From Spirochaetales bacterium UBA4629 (GTDB lineage Bacteria; Spirochaetota; Spirochaetia; Sphaerochaetales; Sphaerochaetaceae): a stretch of DNA of 5,517 nucleotides. Positions 1 to 5,517 of the stretch are shown piece by piece. The notes beneath the pieces are model-generated. The model was not told the origin of the DNA. It saw only the letters and a program-made list of their open reading frames with translations, and ran no database searches. The translations under genes were made by a program, and so were the position numbers. Position 1 is the first letter of the stretch. Each line of letters starts with the position of its first letter. The stretch is taken from assembly GCA_002406055.1 (NCBI GenBank), contig DHMZ01000028.1, positions 1 through 5,517 on the forward strand. Reading direction: 5' to 3'.

Positions 1-1313
1 TTGTCACCATGACACAATGATAAGAAACGAGATACATCATGCGAGTCAAGTAAATTTAACTGACCATATGCTATCTGTTCCCTATATCTCATCAACATTT
101 CAGTTACACGACCATTAAATTCTTTTGCATCGATGTTTTGAGAGCAAAAAAACCGTTCACAATATCGTCTAAAGTCATAATTCATTGTACTATCAAACAT
201 ATCACCATTAAGCCAATGTGAAGCAGTCTCCCAAACCTCTCCAATTAAAACACATTCGCTTTTAACACTCTTTATTCTTTTACGGAAATTACGCCAAAAA
301 TCATCGCAAATTTCACATGCAACATCTAATCGCCATCCATCTATGTCATATTTTTCAACCCAATATTCTCCTACTTGCAAAAAATATTCCTGACACTCTG
401 GATTATTTAAGTTTAACTTTGGCATCATTCTTTCGTAGCCAAAACATTCATATGATGGGATATCTATATAGTTATCGGGAATAATAATGGGGTCGCAAAG
501 ATGATTAAACCATTCCCAATACTTACTCTTCTTACCATTTTTTATGCAGTCTTGAAATATATTACTTTTCCAGCCTATATGATTAAATACTCCATCAATT
601 ATTATTCGTATGCCACTTTTGTGACATTCTTTCACAAGAGAAAGAAAATCTTCATCACTACCAAAGACGGGGTCAACATGATAGTAATCAATCAAATCAT
701 ATTTGTGATATTCCCCAGCTGAAAAGATTGGATTAAGGTAAATCGTATTAAAACCAAGAGAAATAATATAATCAAGATTCTCTCTTATTCCGTTTATTGT
801 TCCACCTCTTAACCCTTTATGAACTTTTCCGTCTTTTTCAATAAGAAGGGCTTTGTTTGTTATGTTTCTTCTCCCAGTTGCAAAACTATCAGGAAAGATG
901 TTGTAAACAATTGCATCCTTTAACCATGACGGAACTATCGCTCTGTCTCCATCTTGATTATAATCAAATTGAAAGTATTCACTTCTTATATCAGTAAGCT
1001 TCTTCTCAAACTGATCGCCATAATAAAATAAAGATTCCCCGTTTTTGTCGAAGAGAGAAAAATAATAACAAATTCGAGTAAAAGGGCTATCAAATTTTAC
1101 CGAAAAATAATCAAACTCATTGCTATAAGCAACTTTTTCCATCTCTATGGGAAAGAAATCTACGGGAGTCTTTCTACAAGATCTATCACCAAAAAAGAAA
1201 ATTACCTTTTTTATATCACCTTTTTTTGCCCTAAGACGAAATACTACTGTATTAGACGAAATACTATAGGCATAGTTTGATAAAGGTATATGTAGAATAG
1301 CTTCTCTTATCAT
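1..1313 (-). CDS. Neopullulanase/cyclomaltodextrinase-type GH13 glycosidase, 3' end cut off by window edge
   Basis: An open frame starts at ATG 1313 and runs off the left edge after 437 complete codons. It is a GH13 alpha-glycosidase expected to cleave alpha-1,4 (possibly alpha-1,6) bonds in maltodextrins, pullulan or cyclodextrins. Residues ~1-120 look like the CBM34 N-domain of the GH13_20 subfamily (an FRLRAKKGD segment, then FFFGDR). The catalytic barrel begins near W129 (AIVYNIFPDSF). The GH13 motifs are intact: region I DGVFNH (240-245), region V MPKLN (297-301), region II GWRLDVA with nucleophile D330, region III GEVW with acid/base E359, and region IV LDSHD (422-426) with D426. MPKLN is typical of the neopullulanase group. 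There is no signal peptide, and 13 cysteines occur in 437 residues, so the enzyme should be cytoplasmic. GGAGG lies 9 bases before the ATG, which overlaps the MalG stop as ATGA. Family members have about 580-600 residues, so roughly 150 are missing. Family call is firm; exact substrate is not. Confidence 0.95.
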   Translation of the reverse strand, partial: MIREAILHIPLSNYAYSISSNTVVFRLRAKKGDIKKVIFFFGDRSCRKTPVDFFPIEMEKVAYSNEFDYFSVKFDSPFTRICYYFSLFDKNGESLFYYGDQFEKKLTDIRSEYFQFDYNQDGDRAIVPSWLKDAIVYNIFPDSFATGRRNITNKALLIEKDGKVHKGLRGGTINGIRENLDYIISLGFNTIYLNPIFSAGEYHKYDLIDYYHVDPVFGSDEDFLSLVKECHKSGIRIIIDGVFNHIGWKSNIFQDCIKNGKKSKYWEWFNHLCDPIIIPDNYIDIPSYECFGYERMMPKLNLNNPECQEYFLQVGEYWVEKYDIDGWRLDVACEICDDFWRNFRKRIKSVKSECVLIGEVWETASHWLNGDMFDSTMNYDFRRYCERFFCSQNIDAKEFNGRVTEMLMRYREQIAYGQLNLLDSHDVSRFLSLCHGD

Positions 1314-2155
1314 CCCTTTACCCCTCCACTTGTTAAGCCACTTGCCATATATTTTTGGCTTAAGAAAAATATAATCAGAACAGGGATAGAGACAATTATT
1401 GAGGACGCAGCAAAAATTGGCCATGAACCTGACTTTTCAGTCGCTTGCAAGGAATACAGTCCAGAAGCAAGAGTAGTATTATTTTTGCCTGTAAGAAAAT
1501 TAATTGAAAATATATATTCATTCCAAACATAATTTAAGACCATCGTTGCTGTAACAATAATTGATGGTCTAGCTAATGGCATTACAATCTTTGTTACTAT
1601 TATCTTTTCGTCAGCCCCATCGATACGAGCTGCTTCCTCTATCTCTAATGGGATGGTATCAAAATACCCTTTTAAATTCCATAGGGCAAAAACAGCCATT
1701 GTTCCAGCATAGATTATTATTAATCCAATATGAGTGTTGATTAACCCAAGTGTACTCATTAGCCGATAAAGAGCAAACATAGAAAGAATGGAAGGAAATG
1801 AATAAAGAAGTAAAAGAGTCTTTAAAATAGCTTTTCTCCCCTTAAATTTCCATCTAGAAAAGACATATGAAGCAGGTATTGCTGTACCTAGAGAAAGTAA
1901 TATCGTTGAAAATGAAAGAAACACAGTATTAGCAAACCATAATGGAATATCAGAAGAAACAAAAACTTTTTTGTATGACAAAAGTGAGAAATCTTTGGGA
2001 ATAAAGGAGAAATTACTACTCAATAGAGATCCTTCACCTGAAAAAGAAACACTTAAAGCATATAAAATAGGTAAAAGCGCAATAAATACAGAAAATATAA
2101 AAAAAATGTTTAATAAAACTTGTTTTACAATATCAAGCTTTCTTCTAGTTTTCAT
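1310..2155 (-). CDS. malG: MalG-type maltodextrin ABC transporter permease
   Basis: This 281-residue inner-membrane permease is one half of the maltodextrin channel, paired with the MalF-type protein upstream. About six hydrophobic segments are visible (roughly 12-35, 74-96, 111-131, 141-160, 196-218, 250-275). The EAA loop that contacts the ATPase is clear at 174-193: EAARIDGA, then IVMPLARP. The C-terminus GLTSGGVKG closely matches the GGVKG ending of the MalG branch of carbohydrate permeases, and the length is normal. The start at 2155 is preceded by AGGAG at a spacing of 8 bases and overlaps the end of the malF-like gene by 11 bases. Its stop overlaps the ATG of the GH13 gene by 4 bases. 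The substrate is inferred from neighbours: a MalE-like binding protein on one side and a maltodextrin-cleaving enzyme on the other. Confidence 0.95.
   Translation of the reverse strand: MKTRRKLDIVKQVLLNIFFIFSVFIALLPILYALSVSFSGEGSLLSSNFSFIPKDFSLLSYKKVFVSSDIPLWFANTVFLSFSTILLSLGTAIPASYVFSRWKFKGRKAILKTLLLLYSFPSILSMFALYRLMSTLGLINTHIGLIIIYAGTMAVFALWNLKGYFDTIPLEIEEAARIDGADEKIIVTKIVMPLARPSIIVTATMVLNYVWNEYIFSINFLTGKNNTTLASGLYSLQATEKSGSWPIFAASSIIVSIPVLIIFFLSQKYMASGLTSGGVKG
1321..1327 (-). promoter_or_regulatory. Strong ribosome binding site of the GH13 gene
   Basis: GGAGGGG on the minus strand, inside the end of the malG-like gene, lies 7 bases upstream of ATG 1313. It fixes the start at 1313 and supports independent, efficient initiation besides coupling through the ATGA overlap. 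Confidence 0.75.
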
Positions 2156-3038
2156 TTTCTTTTCTCCTGTTCAGCATAGAAAATGAAGCCAAAATAATGA
2201 AAATTATTATGCTTATTGCTGAGGAATATCCATAATTATTTGTTATAAAAGCATTCTCATATGCGTATGTAATAATGGTGTTAAAACGAGAACCGGTTTG
2301 AGATCCTGTTTGCAAAGTTAAAAGATAGATAACATCAAAGGTCTTAAATGTGGTGAAAATAGTAATTACTACAGCAGGTCCTATTATAGGCCTAAGAGAT
2401 GGAAGAGTAATGCTAATTGCCTTTCTTAATGCGCCAGCTCCATCCATTGTAGCACTTTCATAAAGAGCTTTATCGATACTAGCTAAACCCGAATCTATAA
2501 TCATTATCATAAATGGTAATGCTAGCCAGAGATTAACTACTGTGCAGCAAATAAAGGCAGAGAAATCTGTGCTTAACCAATTCCTAGTCTCTAAACCAAA
2601 CTTATTACACCACTGATTTAATAATCCGAATTGGGAATTAAAAATTCCTGTTTTCCAAAGTAAAATACTTACATAACCAGGCATCGCCCATGGAAACATC
2701 AACAAAGTTTTATAGATTCTTTTTAATTTTAATCCTTTTACATTAAGCAAAGAAGCTATGACAAATGCAATAAAAAGTTGCAGTATCATATTTACAGCAG
2801 TCCATACTATCGTATTGTATAATGCTTCAAGGAAACCAGAATCAAAAACTGCAATTGCCCTTATATAGTTCTTTAAGCCAACAAAATCAAAATTAAACCA
2901 ATGATAAGTATTCATGTTGGTAAAAGAAATATATAGCGTATAAAGAATTGGGAAAACAACTATAAGAAAAATAAGAATAAGAGAGAAAGAAGAGACGCCA
3001 TAAGCCTTTAAAGTTCTCTTATAATTTTTATCAATCAT
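2145..3038 (-). CDS. malF: MalF-type maltodextrin ABC transporter permease
   Basis: This 297-residue permease is the partner of the MalG-type subunit. Hydrophobic segments lie roughly at 14-36, 76-98, 109-128, 161-183, 209-232 and 266-288. The EAA loop is present at 194-213 as ESATMDGA, then ITLPSLRP; the usual EAA alanine at the second position is serine here. It lacks the large periplasmic insertion of enterobacterial MalF, so it resembles the shorter MalF/UgpA-type permeases of most bacteria. The start ATG at 3038 overlaps the stop of the binding-protein gene by 4 bases (ATGA), and GAGG sits 7 bases upstream. Its 3' end overlaps malG by 11 bases. A different oligosaccharide cannot be excluded from this protein alone; the operon partners favour maltodextrins. 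Confidence 0.95.
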   Translation of the reverse strand: MIDKNYKRTLKAYGVSSFSLILIFLIVVFPILYTLYISFTNMNTYHWFNFDFVGLKNYIRAIAVFDSGFLEALYNTIVWTAVNMILQLFIAFVIASLLNVKGLKLKRIYKTLLMFPWAMPGYVSILLWKTGIFNSQFGLLNQWCNKFGLETRNWLSTDFSAFICCTVVNLWLALPFMIMIIDSGLASIDKALYESATMDGAGALRKAISITLPSLRPIIGPAVVITIFTTFKTFDVIYLLTLQTGSQTGSRFNTIITYAYENAFITNNYGYSSAISIIIFIILASFSMLNRRKENEN

Positions 3039-4240
3039 TTCATTGCCTCAATAAGCTCTTCAGCCTTCTTCTGAGCGATAGATGCTGCTTCTTTTACATC
3101 CTCCCCACGCATATTAACATCTGTCAAAAGAGAACCTGCAACAGAGAACATAACATCCATCTCTGGAATATTTGGCATGCTTATAGCATTTTCTGCAGTT
3201 TTCCTCATTGCCATGACTAACTCATCATTTTTTATTTCCTCATTATCATATACCTTACTATTACTTGGGGCTGCACCTGTTAAAAGAGCTAACTCTTTTT
3301 GCAAGTTTGTATCCATGAGAGCAAGAAGTGTTTTAGTTATGGCCTCCTTTTTCTCTTCAGCATGAACTTTCAAGACATGAAATCCTTGAATACCACAGTA
3401 GGGAGATAAAGTTAATCCTGTTTCATCCACAATAGGCATTGAAGCAATACCCACGTTAATTCCTTTTGCCTTAACAGAAGGAATGAACCATGGACCTGCA
3501 ATTGTTGAATGTGCCATCTCTTCTAAGAAAAGAGTGTTAATAGTTGAATACTCAGTTTCTCCAGGCATAAGACCAACAAACTTTTTATGATACTCTAGAG
3601 CATTAATAACACTTTCACTGTCCAAGAGCGGCATTCCATTAGCATCAATATAATCAGTGCCAAAACCATGAAGCCATACAGAGGCATAGTAAGGAGTTGA
3701 GTGTTGTTCAACAAAGCCATAATGACCATATTTTGTCTTTTTTTCCATATATGCATATAATTCTTCAGTAGTAGACGGGACATCTTCTTCTTTCATATAT
3801 TTTTTATTGTAAACAAACAGAAGAGTTTCAAAATATAGCGGAAGTTGGTATCTCACACCCTTATAGATTCCGCCGTCGAGAGTCACAGGAAGGTAATCTG
3901 ATAGTTTTTCTTCACTAATAAAATCTGTTATTGGTGCAAGTATTGACATCTCAGCATACACACCTATCTTATCATGAGCAAAAAGGTACATCTCAGGAGC
4001 AGCAGACTTATCATTACCAACAAGTTTTAATGAATCTGTAAGACTAGTTTTCTTTTCAAAAACGACGTTAACACCATCTATCGCGTCAGTATATTTCTTT
4101 ATTGTCTCTATTACAGCGTCTTCTTTGTCATGCCAAATTGTAACAGTTACAATCTCATTATTCTGACTTTTTTTTGTGCAGCTGGTAAAAAAGAAACAAG
4201 CAAATGCAATAATTAATACTACTAATACTAGTTTTCTCAT
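3035..4240 (-). CDS. malE: MalE-type maltodextrin-binding lipoprotein
   Basis: This 401-residue solute-binding protein delivers maltodextrins to MalFG. Residues 1-20 form a hydrophobic export signal ending in FFTSC, with Cys21 as probable lipidation site; the lipobox is loose, as is common in spirochaetes. MalE landmarks occur in order: TIWHD (34-38), LFAHDKIG (86-93, matching FWAHDRFG of E. coli MalE), ETLLFVYNKK (138-147), AGPWFIP (248-254) and MPNIPEM (355-361). The last is a strong marker for maltose/maltodextrin binders. Two of the E. coli ligand-stacking tryptophans appear to be Phe (F87 and F365), while W251 is kept. The frame is open up to a TTG at 4291, but that would place 17 non-signal residues in front of the signal, so ATG 4240 is chosen. 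Its Shine-Dalgarno is weak (GAGAA, 4 bases away) and abuts an intergenic hairpin. The stop overlaps malF by 4 bases. Confidence 0.94.
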   Translation of the reverse strand: MRKLVLVVLIIAFACFFFTSCTKKSQNNEIVTVTIWHDKEDAVIETIKKYTDAIDGVNVVFEKKTSLTDSLKLVGNDKSAAPEMYLFAHDKIGVYAEMSILAPITDFISEEKLSDYLPVTLDGGIYKGVRYQLPLYFETLLFVYNKKYMKEEDVPSTTEELYAYMEKKTKYGHYGFVEQHSTPYYASVWLHGFGTDYIDANGMPLLDSESVINALEYHKKFVGLMPGETEYSTINTLFLEEMAHSTIAGPWFIPSVKAKGINVGIASMPIVDETGLTLSPYCGIQGFHVLKVHAEEKKEAITKTLLALMDTNLQKELALLTGAAPSNSKVYDNEEIKNDELVMAMRKTAENAISMPNIPEMDVMFSVAGSLLTDVNMRGEDVKEAASIAQKKAEELIEAMK

Positions 4241-4249
4241 ATTCTTCTC

Positions 4250-4280
4250 AATTAAGGGAGCCAAAGCTCCCCTTTTAATT
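4250..4280 (-). promoter_or_regulatory. Intercistronic stem-loop next to the malE-like start
   Basis: On the transcript, GGGAGC pairs with GCUCCC around a UUUG tetraloop (core 4256-4271). AAUUAA and UUAAUU can extend the stem by 6 bp across a 3-base bulge. It lies between the stop of the starch-binding gene and the malE-like ATG, and its 3' edge touches the weak GAGAAG ribosome binding site. No run of U follows, so a strong intrinsic terminator is unlikely. A role in mRNA processing, 3'-end stabilisation or tuning of malE translation is inferred. Confidence 0.55.
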
Positions 4281-4296
4281 AGTTTAATCAATATGA

Positions 4297-5334
4297 CTAT
4301 ATCTCGTAGCTAAATGTTGCCTCTCCATCAGAAGATACAGAAACATAAACATCTTTGCCACTATCAACTCTTAAGTCTGAAGTCTGAACACTACCACCAT
4401 TAGCATTAATGATTATGCTATTAATCCAACCCTTTGTGTTGATTTTATACCATCCATCTTCACCTTTTTCCATTTTTTCCCCAGGCCAAGAAGCATAGAC
4501 ATTTGTTCCCTCTGGGTGCTGCCAAGCCCAAAGACATGGCTCTGTCCAATTCTCTGGAACCTTGGCATATACTGTTATATCATCAACTTTAGGAATTGTT
4601 GGGTCCACATATGAGAGAGAGTATGTACCATCGCTATTAATATCAATCCACATTGATGCTGGATCGAGCTCCTTAATATCCTCAGTCTGAACAGTACCAT
4701 CATTAGCATTGATGATAATACTATCACACCAAATAGGAATAAGAGCTGAATACCAACCATTACTATTAGCCTTCATCTTCATGCCTGGCCACACAGGAAA
4801 GGCTCCCTTTCCGCCTTCATTTTTCCAAGCCCAAATAGAAGGTTCTGTCCAACTTTCATCAACTTTTGCATAAACATTGTATAGTTCTGTGTTTTCTGGT
4901 AAATCACCATTTGTAAGCTGAGTAGGAAGAGCTGATGAACTCTTATCTTCATGAACTGTTATCCAGGTATTTTGATTAACTGTTATAGCATCAGTTTGTA
5001 CACTACCATCATTCGCATTGATTATTACACTATCCATTTCTCCTGGAAGATATATGTAATACCAACCCTCATTATTCCAATCTTTCTGCATCATCATTCC
5101 TGGCCAAGAAGAAAAAGCTCCTTTTCCTGTAGCATTTTCCCAAGCCCATACAGATGGAAAAGTCCAACTTTCAGGAACTTTAGCATATATAAGCTTATCA
5201 GCAACTTCATCTGAAGTCTCTACCACTACAGAGACGTTAGATTCTTCTTTCTCCTTTGTTTCCTGCACGCCTTGCGCATAGATAGAAACTAAAACTACTG
5301 AAAAAATTAAGAACAAAATTAAGACTCTCTTCAT
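4297..5334 (-). CDS. Secreted protein with three tandem starch-binding (CBM26-like) modules, no catalytic domain
   Basis: This 345-residue exported protein probably binds starch or maltodextrins. The signal peptide is MKRVLILFLIF...VSIYA, with likely cleavage before QGVQE and no lipobox Cys, followed by an acidic linker (~21-48). Three homologous modules follow at ~49-128, 152-232 and 254-345. Each contains YAKV, ESW or ENW, WAW, WPG, GWY, INAN and VQT in that order; YAKV starts at 50, 155 and 256, giving periods of 105 and 101 residues. The pattern (aromatics, WPG, then an N-rich segment and Q) fits CBM26-type starch-binding modules; CBM25 or an undefined relative is possible. No hydrolase domain is present. 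The start is a choice among ATGs at 5349, 5340 and 5334: GGAG at 5347-5344 lies 9 bases from 5334 but only 3 from 5340, and inside the 5349 frame, so 5334 is preferred. It is the first gene of the operon. Function is inferred from modules and neighbours; periplasmic versus surface location is unknown. Confidence 0.88.
   Translation of the reverse strand: MKRVLILFLIFSVVLVSIYAQGVQETKEKEESNVSVVVETSDEVADKLIYAKVPESWTFPSVWAWENATGKGAFSSWPGMMMQKDWNNEGWYYIYLPGEMDSVIINANDGSVQTDAITVNQNTWITVHEDKSSSALPTQLTNGDLPENTELYNVYAKVDESWTEPSIWAWKNEGGKGAFPVWPGMKMKANSNGWYSALIPIWCDSIIINANDGTVQTEDIKELDPASMWIDINSDGTYSLSYVDPTIPKVDDITVYAKVPENWTEPCLWAWQHPEGTNVYASWPGEKMEKGEDGWYKINTKGWINSIIINANGGSVQTSDLRVDSGKDVYVSVSSDGEATFSYEI
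4300..4575 (-). repeat. CBM26-like module 3 coding unit
   Basis: Third repeat, encoding YAKVPENW, WAW, ASWPGEKM, DGWYK, INANGGSVQT, ending at the protein C-terminus. It differs most: INANGG instead of INANDG, a Cys before WAW, and a shorter segment between WAW and WPG. Confidence 0.8.
4639..4881 (-). repeat. CBM26-like module 2 coding unit
   Basis: Second repeat, encoding YAKVDESW, WAW, PVWPGM, NGWYS, INANDGTVQT. It has an extra Cys before the INAN strand (WCDS). A Pro/Thr/Asn-containing linker separates it from module 1, and a short Pro/Asp linker from module 3. Confidence 0.8.
4951..5190 (-). repeat. CBM26-like module 1 coding unit
   Basis: First of three in-gene repeats, encoding YAKVPESW, WAW, SSWPGM, EGWYY, INANDGSVQT. 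The nucleotide sequence of the NAN...VQT stretch is still recognisably similar to the two other copies, so the modules probably arose by internal duplication. Confidence 0.8.
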
Positions 5335-5343
5335 TTTCATACA

Positions 5344-5347
5344 CTCC
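5344..5347 (-). promoter_or_regulatory. Ribosome binding site deciding the start of the starch-binding protein gene
   Basis: GGAG on the minus strand lies 9 bases before ATG 5334 and only 3 before ATG 5340. The ATG at 5349 has no Shine-Dalgarno upstream, and this site falls inside its frame, so the signal-peptide start at 5334 is favoured. Confidence 0.55.
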
Positions 5348-5350
5348 ATT

Positions 5351-5360
5351 ACGTTTTTAT
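5351..5360. promoter_or_regulatory. Candidate operator half-site at the transcription start
   Basis: ACGTTTTTAT on the plus strand (ATAAAAACGT on the minus strand) repeats the ACGTTTTT half of the upstream palindrome. Its CG is centred 55 bp from the other CG, and it overlaps the predicted transcription start, a classic repressor position. The other half is poorly conserved, so it is a weak site on its own. Confidence 0.3.
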
Positions 5361-5361
5361 C

Positions 5362-5390
5362 AGTATTTAGTCATAAAAATAATAAGTCAA
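5362..5390 (-). promoter_or_regulatory. Predicted sigma-70-type promoter of the operon
   Basis: On the minus strand, TTGACT (5390-5385) is followed after exactly 17 bases by AATACT (5367-5362), matching 5 of 6 and 4 of 6 consensus bases. A T-rich tract lies just upstream. Transcription would start near 5355, leaving a leader of about 20 bases before ATG 5334. It is the best match in the upstream region and lies at the right distance, but no experiment supports it here. Confidence 0.6.
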
Positions 5391-5402
5391 AATAAAAAAA
5401 GG

Positions 5403-5412
5403 AAAACGTTTT
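5403..5412. promoter_or_regulatory. Candidate LacI/MalI-family operator, perfect palindrome
   Basis: AAAACGTTTT is a perfect 10-bp palindrome with a central CG, the hallmark of LacI-family operators. It matches the core of the E. coli MalI operator (ATAAAACGTTTTAT). It sits 12 bases upstream of the -35 element. A maltose-responsive repressor acting here is inferred; no regulator gene is in the window. Confidence 0.45.
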
Positions 5413-5517
5413 TGTTGATTTAATTTATTTACTTGTAAAGAAATACTTTTAAATAGTAAATCATATTTAAGAAAAATTTTTACTTATTTTTTCTTCTTTA
5501 TATCTTCTTTCAAGCTT

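Noticed and set aside
501..722. Plus-strand open frame of 73 codons with hydrophobic residues
   Set aside because: It is antisense to the catalytic domain of the GH13 gene, including motif region I, which has clear family motifs; no ribosome binding site or family match was seen.
4256..4280. Reading the intergenic hairpin as an intrinsic terminator
   Set aside because: On the minus strand the stem is followed by TTAATTGAG, without a T run. On the plus strand it is followed by CTTTTAATT, but no plus-strand gene ends there.
4240..4291. TTG start at 4291 for the malE-like gene, adding 17 residues
   Set aside because: The extension is not signal-like and would bury the lipoprotein signal that begins at ATG 4240; it also has no suitable ribosome binding site.
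4951..5214. Plus-strand open frame of 87 codons
   Set aside because: It lies opposite module 1 of the starch-binding protein and only reflects that gene's codon pattern; the product shows no recognisable features.
5431..5442. Short inverted repeat TTTAC-AA-GTAAA
   Set aside because: Only 5-bp arms made mostly of A and T; not convincing as an operator or structured RNA.
5432..5460. Second promoter-like pair, TTTACT and TACAAG at 17-base spacing
   Set aside because: It is a weaker match than the pair at 5390-5362, and such matches are expected by chance in this AT-rich stretch.
5467..5517. Possible tail of an upstream minus-strand gene (KLERRYKEEKISKNFS then stop, or SLKEDIKKKK then stop in another frame)
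   Set aside because: Two frames give equally plausible Lys/Glu-rich endings because the DNA is purine-rich on this strand; neither can be supported without sequence beyond 5517.

Overview
The window is AT-rich bacterial DNA carrying one operon, read entirely on the minus strand (right to left), for starch and maltodextrin capture, uptake and breakdown. The likely source is a spirochaete, perhaps an anaerobic gut or host-associated Treponema-like organism. This rests on the secreted protein's mature N-terminus (AQGVQE after a short signal peptide, a style common in treponemal exported proteins), on a loose lipobox (FFTSC) in the binding protein, and on low GC. It is inference, not proof.

Layout in transcription order: (1) 5517-5350, an upstream region with a good sigma-70-type promoter flanked by two ACGTTTTT motifs; one is part of a perfect 10-bp palindrome resembling MalI/LacI-family operators. 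(2) 5334-4297, a secreted non-catalytic protein with three tandem starch-binding (CBM26-like) modules. (3) A 56-base gap holding a strong hairpin next to the start of the following gene. (4) 4240-3035, a MalE-type maltodextrin-binding lipoprotein. (5) 3038-2145, a MalF-type permease. (6) 2155-1310, a MalG-type permease. (7) 1313 to the left edge, a neopullulanase/cyclomaltodextrinase-type GH13 enzyme with an N-terminal CBM34-like domain and no signal peptide; it is cut off by the window edge.

The last four genes overlap by 4, 11 and 4 bases, so they are almost certainly co-transcribed and translationally coupled. Proposed workflow (inference): the triple-module protein holds starch or long maltodextrins outside the inner membrane, the binding protein hands oligosaccharides to the MalFG channel, and the cytoplasmic GH13 enzyme cleaves imported linear, branched or cyclic maltodextrins. 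No ATPase subunit is present, so the transporter must use one encoded elsewhere or beyond the left edge.

The most unusual element is the catalysis-free triple starch-binding protein as first gene of a MalEFG operon, functionally reminiscent of the accessory starch-binding proteins of Bacteroidetes Sus systems but built from other modules. I saw no RNA genes, mobile elements, CRISPR arrays or operon terminator in the window.
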